A stretch of 64,000 nucleotides of DNA from contig NZ_CP075715.1 in NCBI RefSeq assembly GCF_024584805.1, positions 7,597,526 to 7,661,525 on the forward strand, read 5' to 3'. The notes beneath the pieces are model-generated. The model worked only from the letters and a program-made list of their open reading frames with translations. It was not told where the DNA came from and searched no databases. Below are positions 26,932 through 35,198 of this stretch, piece by piece. Origin of the DNA: Streptomyces sp. FIT100 (GTDB lineage Bacteria; Actinomycetota; Actinomycetes; Streptomycetales; Streptomycetaceae). Each line of letters starts with the position of its first letter. The first letter of the stretch is position 1. Made by a program: the position numbers and the translations under genes.

Positions 26932-28110
26932 ATGCTGACCAAGGCCAAGACCAAGATCAAAGCCAAGACCAAGACCAAGGCACCGCCGCCCGAACGGGCC
27001 GCCGCCGCGCTCGCCGACGAGGCACCGGTCACCGGCGGGTACGCCTCCCCCTGGCGCCTGGTGTGGCGCCGCTTCCGCAAGCACCGCCTGGCGCTGTTCG
27101 GTTCCGTCGTGGTGCTGCTGGCCTATCTGGTCGTCGTCTTCGCCGAGATCCTGGCGCCCGGCTCTCCCGGCAACGCCGACGAGAAGCACACCTACGCCCC
27201 GCCGCAGATCGTCAGGGTCGATCTGAGCTGGGACGACGGCCTGCGGTTCTACGCCAACGGCTACACCACCAGACGCGACCCGGAGACCTTCGAGCAGATC
27301 CACACCGTCGATCCCGACCAGCGCATCCCGCTGACCTTCCTCGCCAAGGGCGACTCCTACGAGATGTGGGGCCTCATCCCCTGGGACCGGCATCTCTTCG
27401 GCTCCGCGGACCCCGACCGGAAGGTGTACTTCCTGGGGACGGACCGGTCGGGCCGCGACCTGCTCTCGCGGATCATCCACGGCGCACGCGTCTCGCTCTC
27501 CATCGGCCTGGTCGGCGTGGCCGTCAGCTTCCTGCTGGGGCTGTTCTTCGGCGGCATCTCCGGCTACTTCGGCGGAGTGCCCGACCTGGTCATCCAACGC
27601 GTCATCGAATTCCTGATGTCGATTCCGACGCTGCCGCTGTGGCTGGCCCTGTCCGCGGCCGTCCCCGACGAATGGGGGCCGCTGGCGCGGTACTTCGCCA
27701 TCACCTCCATCCTGTCGGTGATCGGCTGGACGGGACTGGCACGGGTGGTGCGCGGCCGCTTCTTCTCGCTGCGCGAGGAGGACTTCGTCACCGCCGCCCG
27801 GCTGGACGGCTGCAACCGGCGCCGGATCATCTTCCGGCACATGGTGCCGTCCATGTCCAGCCATGTGATCGCCTCCCTCACGATGGCCGTCCCCGGGATG
27901 ATCCTCGGCGAGACCGCCATGAGCTTCCTCGGCCTGGGGCTCCAGTCGCCGGCCGTCAGCTGGGGCGTGCTGCTCCAGGAGGCGCAGAACATCCGCACCG
28001 TGGAGACCGCCCCATGGCTGCTGATCCCGGGCATCGCGGTGTTCGTCACCGTGCTGGCCATGAACTTCGTCGGCGACGGGCTGCGGGACTCCGCCGACCC
28101 GTACAAGTAG
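26932..28110 (+). CDS. Dpp-type ABC permease 2 (DppC-like) with lysine/threonine repeat tail
   Basis: A 392-residue DppC-family permease. The first helix (RLALFGSVVVLLAYLVVVFAE) comes after a 50-residue cytoplasmic tail. The predicted periplasmic insert between helices 1 and 2 is long, about 100 residues (GNADEKHTYAPPQIV...). The core has FLGTDRSGRDLLSRIIHGARVSLSIGLVG and the docking loop DFVTAARLDGCNRRRIIFRHMVP. The tail begins MLTKAKTKIKAKTKTKAP, encoded by imperfect AAGACC/AAGGCC copies that look like a slipped-strand expansion. It is followed 10 bases later by the first ATPase. Confidence 0.93.
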   Translation: MLTKAKTKIKAKTKTKAPPPERAAAALADEAPVTGGYASPWRLVWRRFRKHRLALFGSVVVLLAYLVVVFAEILAPGSPGNADEKHTYAPPQIVRVDLSWDDGLRFYANGYTTRRDPETFEQIHTVDPDQRIPLTFLAKGDSYEMWGLIPWDRHLFGSADPDRKVYFLGTDRSGRDLLSRIIHGARVSLSIGLVGVAVSFLLGLFFGGISGYFGGVPDLVIQRVIEFLMSIPTLPLWLALSAAVPDEWGPLARYFAITSILSVIGWTGLARVVRGRFFSLREEDFVTAARLDGCNRRRIIFRHMVPSMSSHVIASLTMAVPGMILGETAMSFLGLGLQSPAVSWGVLLQEAQNIRTVETAPWLLIPGIAVFVTVLAMNFVGDGLRDSADPYK

Positions 28111-28120
28111 GGGGCCCCGC

Positions 28121-29188
28121 GTGGACTCAGCAGCAACGGCCGCTCGCCCGCTCCTCGAAGTCGAGGACCTGCACACCGAGTTCCAGCTGGACGACGGCCT
28201 GGTACGCGCCGTGGACGGCGTCTCGCTGACCATCCGGCGAGGCGAAGTCCTCGCCGTGGTGGGCGAGTCCGGCTGCGGCAAGAGCGTCATGGCCCGTTCG
28301 ATCCTGCGCCTCGTCGACAAGCCGGGGAAGATCACCGGCGGTCACATCCGGGTGCACACGGACGACGGCGTCGTCGACATGGCACACGCCGACGGTCCGG
28401 CCGTACGCACCGTGCGCGGCCGGAGGGTCGCCATGGTCTTCCAGGAGCCCATGGCCTCGATGAGCCCCATGCACACCCTCGGCAACCAGATCGGCGAGGC
28501 CGTGCGCCTGCACGAGGGGGTCGGCAAGGAGGAGGCGCGCAAGCGCTCCGTCGAACTGCTGCGCCGCGTGGGGATCCCGGCGCCCGAGCGGCGCGTGGAC
28601 GAGTACCCGTTCCGGATGAGCGGCGGGATGCTCCAGCGCGCCATGATCGCCATGGCGCTGTCCTGCGGCCCCGACCTGCTGATCGCCGACGAGCCGACCA
28701 CCGCCCTTGACGTCACCACCCAGGCGCAGATCCTGGAGCTGCTGCGCGAACTCCAGCAGGACTCCGGCATGGCCGTCATGCTCATCACCCACGACCTGGG
28801 CGTCGCGGCACAGATGGCCGACCGGATCGCGGTGATGTATCTGGGCGCGGTCGTCGAGACCGGCACCACGGACACCGTGCTGCGCCGCCCCCGCCACCCC
28901 TACACACAGGGCCTGCTGCGATCGGTGCCCAAGCTGGGCTCCGCCACGCGGGACCGGCTGCGGCCGGTGCGGGGCATGGTGCCGAGCCCCTATCTGCGCC
29001 CGCCGGGGTGCCCGTTCCACCCACGGTGCGAGGAGTTCATGGAAGGCCGCTGCGAGGTGACCGTGCCCGGGCCCGTACCCGCACCGGTGCTCGGGCCCGG
29101 GCCCGAGCCCGGGACGCCGGCCGGCGCCCGCACCGACGGCACGGTCAGCTGCCTGCTGTACGAGGACGAAGGCGAGGAATCCGCATGA
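28121..29188 (+). CDS. Dpp-type ABC ATPase 1 (DppD-like)
   Basis: 355 residues from GTG. Walker A is GESGCGKS, the Q-loop [13 protein letters not shown], the signature [15 protein letters not shown], and Walker [15 protein letters not shown], followed by the H-loop ITHDLGV. The signature has Met for the usual second position (MSGGM), as in several DppD proteins. The C-terminal domain has the Dpp/Opp cysteine cluster ([18 protein letters not shown]) that can bind an Fe-S cluster. A Pro/Gly-rich insert ([16 protein letters not shown]) sits near the end. It pairs with the next ATPase to drive the importer, and the stop overlaps the next ATG (ATGA). Confidence 0.95.
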   Translation: MDSAATAARPLLEVEDLHTEFQLDDGLVRAVDGVSLTIRRGEVLAVVGESGCGKSVMARSILRLVDKPGKITGGHIRVHTDDGVVDMAHADGPAVRTVRGRRVAMVFQEPMASMSPMHTLGNQIGEAVRLHEGVGKEEARKRSVELLRRVGIPAPERRVDEYPFRMSGGMLQRAMIAMALSCGPDLLIADEPTTALDVTTQAQILELLRELQQDSGMAVMLITHDLGVAAQMADRIAVMYLGAVVETGTTDTVLRRPRHPYTQGLLRSVPKLGSATRDRLRPVRGMVPSPYLRPPGCPFHPRCEEFMEGRCEVTVPGPVPAPVLGPGPEPGTPAGARTDGTVSCLLYEDEGEESA

Positions 29189-30252
29189 CACCGCCGCCCG
29201 CGACACCGGCCGCCACCACCACCGACACGCCCGTCCGTACCGGCGGTGTGCTCCTTGAGACCCACGGCCTGACCAAGCACTTCCCCATCCGCCGGGGCCT
29301 GTTCGGCCGCACCATCGGCACCGTACGCGCCGTCGACGGCGTCGACCTGACCGTGCGGTCCGGCCGCACCGTGGCCCTGGTCGGCGAGTCCGGCTGCGGC
29401 AAGTCCACCCTCGGCCGCTGCCTGCTCAGCGTCCACCCGGCCACCTCCGGCGAGATCACCTACCACCGCGCCGACGGCACCACCGTGGACCTCGCCGCGC
29501 TCGACGAGAAGCAGCTCAAGCCGTACCGCAGCGAGCTGCGCCTGGTCTTCCAGGACCCGTTCGCCTCGCTCAACCCGCGGATGACGCTGCTTCAGATCGT
29601 GGGGGAGCCGCTGCGGGTCAACCTGGGTCTCGGCGCCGCCGCCACCGAGGAGCGCGTCGCCGAACTGCTGCGCCGCGTCGGCCTCAGCCCCGAGTACATG
29701 CGCCGCTACCCCAACGCCTTCAGCGGCGGCCAGCGCCAGCGCGTCGGCATCGCCCGGGCACTGGCGCTCGCACCCCGCCTCGTGGTGGCCGACGAAGCGG
29801 TCAGCGCGCTCGACGTGTCGGTGCGGGCCCAGATCCTCAACCTGCTGAAAGACCTCCAGGACGAGGAGGACCTGACGTACCTCTTCATCTCCCACGACCT
29901 GGGCGTCGTGGAGTACATGGCCGACGAGGTCGCCGTCATGTACGTCGGCAAGGTCGTGGAGACCGGAGCCACCGACGTGCTCTACGGCGGGCCGCTGCAC
30001 CCCTACACGGAGGCCCTGCTGTCCGCGGTGCCCGATCCCGACCCGAGCGCCCGCCGCCGAGAGCGGATCGTGCTGCGCGGCGAGGTCGCCGACCCCTCGC
30101 GGGTGCCCGCGGGCTGCCCCTTCCACCCCCGCTGCTTCTACGCCCAGGACCGCTGCCGCACCGACGTGCCGGCGCTGCGCGAGATCACCCCGGGCCGCAC
30201 GGCGGCCTGCCACTATGCCGGAGAACTGAACCTCAAGGGAGTGACGGGCTGA
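29185..30252 (+). CDS. Dpp-type ABC ATPase 2 (DppF-like)
   Basis: 355 residues. Walker [11 protein letters not shown]-loop [13 protein letters not shown], signature [15 protein letters not shown], Walker [15 protein letters not shown] and H-loop [11 protein letters not shown] are all intact. The Glu-Ala in DEAVSALD in place of DEPxSALD is the common DppF form. The C-terminal cysteine cluster [14 protein letters not shown] is present. It forms a heterodimer with the upstream ATPase by family analogy. The ATGA overlap with the upstream gene and one-base overlap with the sialidase-fold gene show the importer and hydrolases are one transcription unit. Confidence 0.95.
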   Translation: MTPPPATPAATTTDTPVRTGGVLLETHGLTKHFPIRRGLFGRTIGTVRAVDGVDLTVRSGRTVALVGESGCGKSTLGRCLLSVHPATSGEITYHRADGTTVDLAALDEKQLKPYRSELRLVFQDPFASLNPRMTLLQIVGEPLRVNLGLGAAATEERVAELLRRVGLSPEYMRRYPNAFSGGQRQRVGIARALALAPRLVVADEAVSALDVSVRAQILNLLKDLQDEEDLTYLFISHDLGVVEYMADEVAVMYVGKVVETGATDVLYGGPLHPYTEALLSAVPDPDPSARRRERIVLRGEVADPSRVPAGCPFHPRCFYAQDRCRTDVPALREITPGRTAACHYAGELNLKGVTG

Positions 30253-31319
30253 TGAGCGATCCGCGGTTCGACGGGGTGGTCCGGCCGTCGCCGGGCGACC
30301 CCAGGCTCCACGAGGCGCTGCTGCCGACCCTCCACCCCGGCGACAGCCACGCCGCCAACCTCCTCGAACTCGACGACGGCGACCTGCTGTGCACCTGGTT
30401 CAACGGCCCGGACGAGGGCGACCCCGGCACGAACGTGGTGCTCTCCCGGCTGCCCCTCGGCTCCGACCGGTGGACCACCCCGGTGCTGCTGGCCGCCGAC
30501 CCCGAGCGCGCCGAGCAGAACCCGGTCCTCGCCCAGGGGCCCGACGGCACCGTCTGGCTGTTCCACCCCTCCGACGAACCGCACGACCAGAAGACGGCCC
30601 GGCTGATCGTCCGCACCTCCCCGGACCGCGGCCGCACCTGGAGCCCGCCGCGCACCTTGATCGAGGGGCCCGGCATCTTCGTGCGGAACCCCCCGCTCCT
30701 GCTCGGCGACGGCACCTGGCTGCTGCCCGCCTACAGGTGCCGGGAGACGGGCGAGCACAGCACCGTGATGATCAGCAAGGACGGCGGGCACACCTGGGAC
30801 GAGCACGATCTGCCCGACAGCGACCACCTGGTGCAGATGACCGCGGTGCAGCGCGACGACGGCAGCCTCTTCGCCATGTTCCGCAGCCGCGCCGCGGACC
30901 GTATCCACGCCTCCGAGTCCCATGACCTCGGCCGGACCTGGCGGCCCCTGGTGAAGACCGAGCTGCCCAACAACAACTCCGCCGTGCAGCTCACCCGGCT
31001 GCGCGGCGGCGCACTGGCGCTGGTCTACAACGACGCCAGCCTGGAGCGCGACCAGTTCCGCTGGGTCGGCGAGGGGGAGGGACGGCGCAGGAAGGCGCTG
31101 CGCACGCCGCTGACCCTCGCCCTGTCGGAGGACGGCGGCCGCACCTGGCCGTACCGGCGCGACGTCCAGATCGCCGACGACGAGTACGGGGACAACGAGA
31201 TGGGCTACTCCTACCCCAGCATCACCCAGACGCGGGACGGACGGCTGCACCTCGCCTACTCCTACCTGCGCAAGACGATCAAACACGTGCGACTCGACGA
31301 GGAGTGGGTGCGCGCATGA
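30252..31319 (+). CDS. Sialidase-fold (BNR/Asp-box) hydrolase-like protein, cytoplasmic
   Basis: 355 residues without a signal peptide. Four Asp boxes (S-x-D-x-G-x-T-W) are at about residues 123, 175, 223 and 292, spaced as in a six-blade sialidase propeller. The classical F/Y-R-I-P motif that supplies an arginine for the carboxylate is not seen. FVRNPPLLL at about 143-151 is the closest. It therefore belongs to the BNR_2 group rather than clear GH33 sialidases. Related enzymes act on sialic acid, Kdo or other 2-keto-3-deoxy sugars, and on uronic acid polymers. Following an oligosaccharide importer and sharing an operon with a DapA-type lyase, a link to Kdo- or Dha-like sugars of pectin is an attractive inference. 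Confidence 0.75.
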   Translation: MSDPRFDGVVRPSPGDPRLHEALLPTLHPGDSHAANLLELDDGDLLCTWFNGPDEGDPGTNVVLSRLPLGSDRWTTPVLLAADPERAEQNPVLAQGPDGTVWLFHPSDEPHDQKTARLIVRTSPDRGRTWSPPRTLIEGPGIFVRNPPLLLGDGTWLLPAYRCRETGEHSTVMISKDGGHTWDEHDLPDSDHLVQMTAVQRDDGSLFAMFRSRAADRIHASESHDLGRTWRPLVKTELPNNNSAVQLTRLRGGALALVYNDASLERDQFRWVGEGEGRRRKALRTPLTLALSEDGGRTWPYRRDVQIADDEYGDNEMGYSYPSITQTRDGRLHLAYSYLRKTIKHVRLDEEWVRA

Positions 31320-32707
31320 GCGTGGAGCAGTGGGGCGTCCACGAACTCCGGCTGACGGGCCCCGCGGAGGGGAACCCGTACACCGACGTCCGGTTGAGCG
31401 CCTCCTTCCAGTACCGCAACCGCATCGTCGACGTCGACGGCTTCTACGACGGCGACGGTGTCTACCGCATCCGCTTCATGCCCGACCGGCCGGGCACCTG
31501 GCACTACACCACACGGTCCGACGCCCCGGCCCTCGACGGGCGGCGCGGCACCTTCGAGTGCGTGCCGCCCGGACCCGGCAACCACGGCCCGGTCCGGGTG
31601 TCCGGAGCCCACTCCTTCCGGTACGCCGACGGCACGCCGTACCTGCCGTTCGGGACCACCTGCTACCACTGGACCCACGACGAGGACGAGAAGCGGGAGC
31701 GGGGGACCCTGGAGGCGCTGGCCGCCTCCCCGTTCAACAAGATCCGCATGTGCCTGCTCCCGACCGACGAGATGGTGCCGCCGCATCTCGCCTTCCAGGG
31801 CGACACTCCGGGCGCCCTGGACAAGACCCGCTTCAACCCGGTCTTCTTCGCCCACTTCGAGCGCCGCCTGCGCGACCTGCTGGAGCTCGGCATCGAGGCG
31901 GACGTGATCCTGCTGCACCCCTACGACCGGGGCCACTGGGGCGTCGACGACATGAGCCCCGACGAGGACCGCTTCCTGCTGCGGTACGTCCTGGCCCGGC
32001 TGTCCGCGTACCGGCACGTGTGGTGGTCCCTCTCCAACGAGTACGACTTCAACCGCGCCAAGACGGTCGCGGACTGGGACCGCCTCGGCCGGTTCGTGCA
32101 GCGCCACGACCCGTACCAGCACCTGCGCTCCATCCACAACGGCACCAGGATGTACAGCTACGAGCGCATCTACGACTTCACCAAGCCCTGGATCACCCAC
32201 CAGAGCATCCAGCACTGGGACGCCGCCCTCACCGGCCGCTGGCTGGAGAGCTGCCCCAAGCCCGTGGTCATCGACGAGATCGGCTACGAGGGCAGGCTCG
32301 GCAAGCGCTGGGGGAACATCACCGGCCGGGCGCTGACCCGCCAGTTCTGGCACGCGGCCGCGGCCGGCGGTTTCGTGGGCCACGGGGAGTGCTATCCGGA
32401 GCAGGACCCCGACGGCGCGGGGTGGATCTCCATGGGCGGGCGGCTGCGTGGCGAGAGCGTGCCGCGCATCGCGTTCCTGCGGCGCCTCCTGGAGGAGGCG
32501 TCGCCGGCCGACAGCCTGGTCTACTTCGGCGACCGGCAGCACGCCTACCGGGACGTCGAACTGCCGCCGGACGCCGACTGCCGCGTCGCACTCATCGACA
32601 CCTGGGACATGACGGTCACCGAACTCGACGGCGTGCACCGAGGGACGGTGCGGGCGGAACTGAAGGGACGGCCCGACATGGCGCTGCGGATCCGGAGGAC
32701 GGCATGA
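31316..32707 (+). CDS. DUF5060/DUF4038 (apiosidase-like) glycoside hydrolase
   Basis: 463 residues, no signal. An N-terminal beta-sandwich (DUF5060-like; VEQWGVHELRLTG ... FMPDRPGTWHYTTRS, about 1-90) is followed by a TIM-barrel of DUF4038 type (SFRYADGTPYLPFGTTCYHWTH, about 100-330) and a C-terminal DUF5605-type beta domain (LIDTWDMTVTELDGVH). Clan GH-A-like residues are visible: Asn241-Glu242 in WWSLSNEYD as likely acid/base and Glu321 in VVIDEIGYEG as likely nucleophile. DUF4038 includes GH140 apiosidases, so an apiose-containing pectic side chain is a candidate substrate, though the fold alone does not prove it. It overlaps both neighbours by four bases. Confidence 0.82.
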   Translation: MSVEQWGVHELRLTGPAEGNPYTDVRLSASFQYRNRIVDVDGFYDGDGVYRIRFMPDRPGTWHYTTRSDAPALDGRRGTFECVPPGPGNHGPVRVSGAHSFRYADGTPYLPFGTTCYHWTHDEDEKRERGTLEALAASPFNKIRMCLLPTDEMVPPHLAFQGDTPGALDKTRFNPVFFAHFERRLRDLLELGIEADVILLHPYDRGHWGVDDMSPDEDRFLLRYVLARLSAYRHVWWSLSNEYDFNRAKTVADWDRLGRFVQRHDPYQHLRSIHNGTRMYSYERIYDFTKPWITHQSIQHWDAALTGRWLESCPKPVVIDEIGYEGRLGKRWGNITGRALTRQFWHAAAAGGFVGHGECYPEQDPDGAGWISMGGRLRGESVPRIAFLRRLLEEASPADSLVYFGDRQHAYRDVELPPDADCRVALIDTWDMTVTELDGVHRGTVRAELKGRPDMALRIRRTA

Positions 32708-33807
32708 CCACGGCCGTGGAGCGATGGGACGTCCTCGCACTCGAACTGCCCGCGGCGGAAGTGGTCTTCACCAAGGGCGACCGGCACTTCACGGCCCGCG
32801 GCCCGGAGGTCCGCTTCATGCCCGACGAGGAAGGCGTGTGGACGTACGAAGCGGGCGGCGTGAGCGGGACCTTCGTCTGCACGCCGGCGGGGGAGGGCAA
32901 CCACGGCCCGGTCCGGGCCGACGGCCTCGGCTTCCGCTACGCCGACGGGACCCCGTACCGTCCGTACGGCACGACCGCCGGGCACGCGGACGCAGGCACC
33001 CTCGCGGCGCTGGCCGCGGCCCCCTTCAACCGGGTCCGGATCGGCGCCCCGGACGAGCAGCGCATCCGGGCCCTGCGGGACCTGGGCATCGAGGCCGAGG
33101 TGAGGCTCGACGGGGACGGCATCGCGGAGACCGTCTCCCGGCTGGCGGCCTACCGCAACGTCTGGTGGTGCGCCCCCGACGATCCCGAGGTGCTGGCCGA
33201 GATCCGCGAGCACGACCACGGCCACCACCTCCTCACCGTCCACGGCGGCATCGACACCGACTTCGGGGCCCCCTGGATCACCCACGCCAGCCTGCGCCAC
33301 GACCAGGTCCGGGCGATCGCGGGCCTGACGGACGCCCTCGACAAGCCGGTCGTCGTCGACGCCTGCGGCGCGGAGGGAGACGCCCCGGACCCCGAAGGCA
33401 GCCTGCCGGCCCAGGAGATGCTCGCCAGAATCTGGGAAGGCATCTGCCAGGGCGGCCATGTGACCCACGCCGAGTCGTACGGCTCGCGCCCCTGGCTCGC
33501 CGGTGAGTGCGTCGAGCGCATCGCCTTCCTGCGGCGCGTGCTCGACGACGCGCCCGCCGGCCTGCGGCACAACCCCGCCCACTACGACGCGTCGACGATC
33601 GAGGCGCCTGGGGAGTACGTGCTCCAGTACCTCGGGCCGCACCGGTACCCGCGCCGGCGGTTCGAGCTTCCGGACGGGACGTACCGGGTCGACGTCATCG
33701 ACACCTGGAACATGACCGTACGCACACAGGAGCCCGCGCCCGGGGGCCCCGTCGACGTCGAGCTCCCCGCGGAGCAGTACACGGCGATCCGCATCCGCCG
33801 GGCCTGA
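32704..33807 (+). CDS. Paralogue of the preceding hydrolase with lost catalytic residues (likely pseudoenzyme)
   Basis: 367 residues, clearly homologous end to end with the previous protein: EVRFMPDEEGVWTYE, GNHGPVRADGLGFRYADGTPYRPYGTT, TLAALAAAPFNRVRIG, WITHASL, GHVTHAESYGSRPW, VIDTWNMTV. It is about 96 residues shorter, mainly by deletions in the barrel loops. The expected acid/base Asn-Glu is replaced by Asp159-Asp160 (WWCAPDD), and the nucleophile Glu by Ala220 (VVVDACGAEG). The reading frame is intact and codon use normal, so it is maintained rather than decaying. It may be a regulatory or heterodimer partner of the active copy, or have a changed activity. Confidence 0.85.
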   Translation: MTTAVERWDVLALELPAAEVVFTKGDRHFTARGPEVRFMPDEEGVWTYEAGGVSGTFVCTPAGEGNHGPVRADGLGFRYADGTPYRPYGTTAGHADAGTLAALAAAPFNRVRIGAPDEQRIRALRDLGIEAEVRLDGDGIAETVSRLAAYRNVWWCAPDDPEVLAEIREHDHGHHLLTVHGGIDTDFGAPWITHASLRHDQVRAIAGLTDALDKPVVVDACGAEGDAPDPEGSLPAQEMLARIWEGICQGGHVTHAESYGSRPWLAGECVERIAFLRRVLDDAPAGLRHNPAHYDASTIEAPGEYVLQYLGPHRYPRRRFELPDGTYRVDVIDTWNMTVRTQEPAPGGPVDVELPAEQYTAIRIRRA

Positions 33808-33822
33808 GCGTACGGCAGCCTC

Positions 33823-34325
33823 TCAGCCCAGCGTCCGCGTCGGTTCGCTGTGCGTCGCGGTGTGCACGACTCGCCCGCGGGCGCCGTCGACCAGCGGAGG
33901 GTACGGCGCGCCGTGCCCGCACTCGACGTCGGCGACGACGGGCACACCCGAGGGCCCGAGCGCGTCCAGCACGGCCTCGTGCTGGGGCCGTCACGACACC
34001 AGCCCTTCCGGCACCCGGTGGGCGTGTCCATGAGGTTGTTGCCGTGCACGGACGCCGTCCCCGTCAGGAGGGTCAGCTGCGTGATCGCGGTCGACATGTC
34101 GGACTCCCCGACGAGCCAGGCCGGTCAGCATCGAGATCGGCTCGCTCGCGCGATCGGCCACCGGCGCGGTGACATGTCCGGCACCGTCCATGCACCGGCC
34201 GAGGGCCTCCGGCCGAGGACCACCTCGTACCCCCCCCGTGCCTGCAGCGTGTGGATCGCCCCGTCCAGGCGCCACCGCGGCTTCTTCGCGACTCCGCTCG
34301 AAGGGGAGGTGATGCCGATGCGCCG
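33823..34325 (-). pseudogene. Decayed peptidase S66 (LD-carboxypeptidase/MccF-like) gene
   Basis: Three reading frames on this strand together spell an S66 peptidase. The first segment is RIGITSPSSGVAKKP ... LQARGGYEVVLGR. Next, in another frame, comes GRCMDGAGHVTAPVADRASE. A third has WLVGESDMSTAITQLTLLTG and ASVHGNNLMDTP. The end is EAVLDALGPSGVPVVADVECGH and a stop at about 33823. The first frameshift coincides with a 14-bp tandem duplication (ccggccgagggcct at 34195, then ccggccgag at 34209). Later there is another frame change (HRVPEGLVS followed by TGA) and two internal deletions, so only about 165 of the usual 300-350 codons remain. It cannot make a functional protein. The 5' limit is approximate. 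Confidence 0.85.
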
Positions 34326-34449
34326 TCGGGATGCAGACGCGTTCTCCGGTCCGGCGTGTGGGGGATTCCACGGGGCTGATCGGGGCTGATCGGGGTGCGA
34401 CCGGGTGTGGGACGCCCACCTCGGGCCGGGCCGGGGCGAGGGTGGGCGC

Positions 34450-35121
34450 ATGAGACATGGATCTGTGACGTCCGTCGGCCGTGGACGCGGTCGTGCCGTC
34501 GGAGTGCTGGGTGCTGTTGCGGCTGCGGCCGTACTCGTCGCCGGCTGCGGGGACGGTGGGAAGGACGAGTCCTCCGCCGCTGCCACCAAGCCTCCCGCGC
34601 AGCCCGTGAACCAGCCCACGACCGGCGCGCTCACCGAGGACCAGACGGAGCGCAAGGACCTGGTCGGCGCCGTGAAGACCGACTGGGAGCAGGCGGCGGA
34701 CGCCGCGGTGGCGAAGGTGCCGGACGGCGAACTGGTCGAGATCGAGCTGAAGCGCTCCGACGGGGTCATGGAGTGGGACAGCGAGGTCGCCACGTCGGAC
34801 GGCACGTCCTACGACGTGCATGTCGACGCCGTGACCGGGCAGGTCACCCGGTCACAGGTGGAGGGCGATCAGGACAATGAGGACCGGCAGCAGCTGGCCG
34901 ACCGGCTCAGCAAGGCCAAGACGACCGCACAGCAGGCCGCCTCGACCGCGACGGACCGCAAGCAGGGCACCGTGACCTCCGTCGGCCTCGGCGGCGGGAA
35001 CGGTGGCGCCGCCCCGGTCTGGTCCGTCGACGTGGTGTCGACGGACGACTGGTCGAAGACGGACTTCGACATCGACGCCGCCAGCGGCGAGATCCTGCGG
35101 CAGGAGGTCGACCGGGACTGA
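34450..35121 (+). CDS. PepSY-domain lipoprotein
   Basis: 223 residues. The signal AVGVLGAVAAAAVLVAGC ends in a lipobox, so the protein should be anchored on the outer face of the membrane. After a Ser/Ala/Pro-rich linker come two PepSY-like units: DAAVAKVPDGELVEIELKRSDGVMEWDSEVATSDGTSYDVHVDAVTGQV and VTSVGLGGGNGGAAPVWSVDVVSTDDWSKTDFDIDAASGEI. PepSY domains are found in protease inhibitors and cell-surface sensor proteins. Such lipoproteins are common in Streptomyces and often neighbour two-component systems, but none is here. It has no evident link to the sugar genes. A tandem GGGGCTGATC repeat lies upstream at about 34370-34393. Confidence 0.85.
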   Translation: MRHGSVTSVGRGRGRAVGVLGAVAAAAVLVAGCGDGGKDESSAAATKPPAQPVNQPTTGALTEDQTERKDLVGAVKTDWEQAADAAVAKVPDGELVEIELKRSDGVMEWDSEVATSDGTSYDVHVDAVTGQVTRSQVEGDQDNEDRQQLADRLSKAKTTAQQAASTATDRKQGTVTSVGLGGGNGGAAPVWSVDVVSTDDWSKTDFDIDAASGEILRQEVDRD

Positions 35122-35196
35122 CCCGGCCGGAGCCTCGGCGAGGTCCGGCCGGGAAGGGCTCGCCGCCCCGGAGCGGTGCTCACCGCTCCGGGGCGG
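35122..35196. terminator. Two hairpins forming a bidirectional terminator
   Basis: CCCGGCCGGA ... TCCGGCCGGG (35122-35153) is a 10-bp stem. CCGCCCCGGAGCGG-tgctca-CCGCTCCGGGGCGG (35163-35196) is a perfect 14-bp stem ending two bases before the next gene's stop. They separate the convergent PepSY and binding-protein genes. Confidence 0.8.
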
Positions 35197-35198
35197 GC

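Noticed and set aside
23728-28335. Very long antisense open frame (about 1,535 codons) opposite the Dpp importer
   Set aside because: High-GC codon bias leaves opposite frames open. The composition is Gly/Val/Asp-rich without any domain, and the plus-strand genes are complete with clear motifs.
22941-31319. Firm call of sialic-acid catabolism (NanA plus sialidase)
   Set aside because: No FRIP motif in the sialidase-fold protein and no ManNAc kinase or epimerase nearby; kept only as an alternative.
33850-34389. Plus-strand small gene in the spacer
   Set aside because: The minus strand carries recognisable peptidase S66 segments in order; the plus frame has no domain or ribosome binding site.
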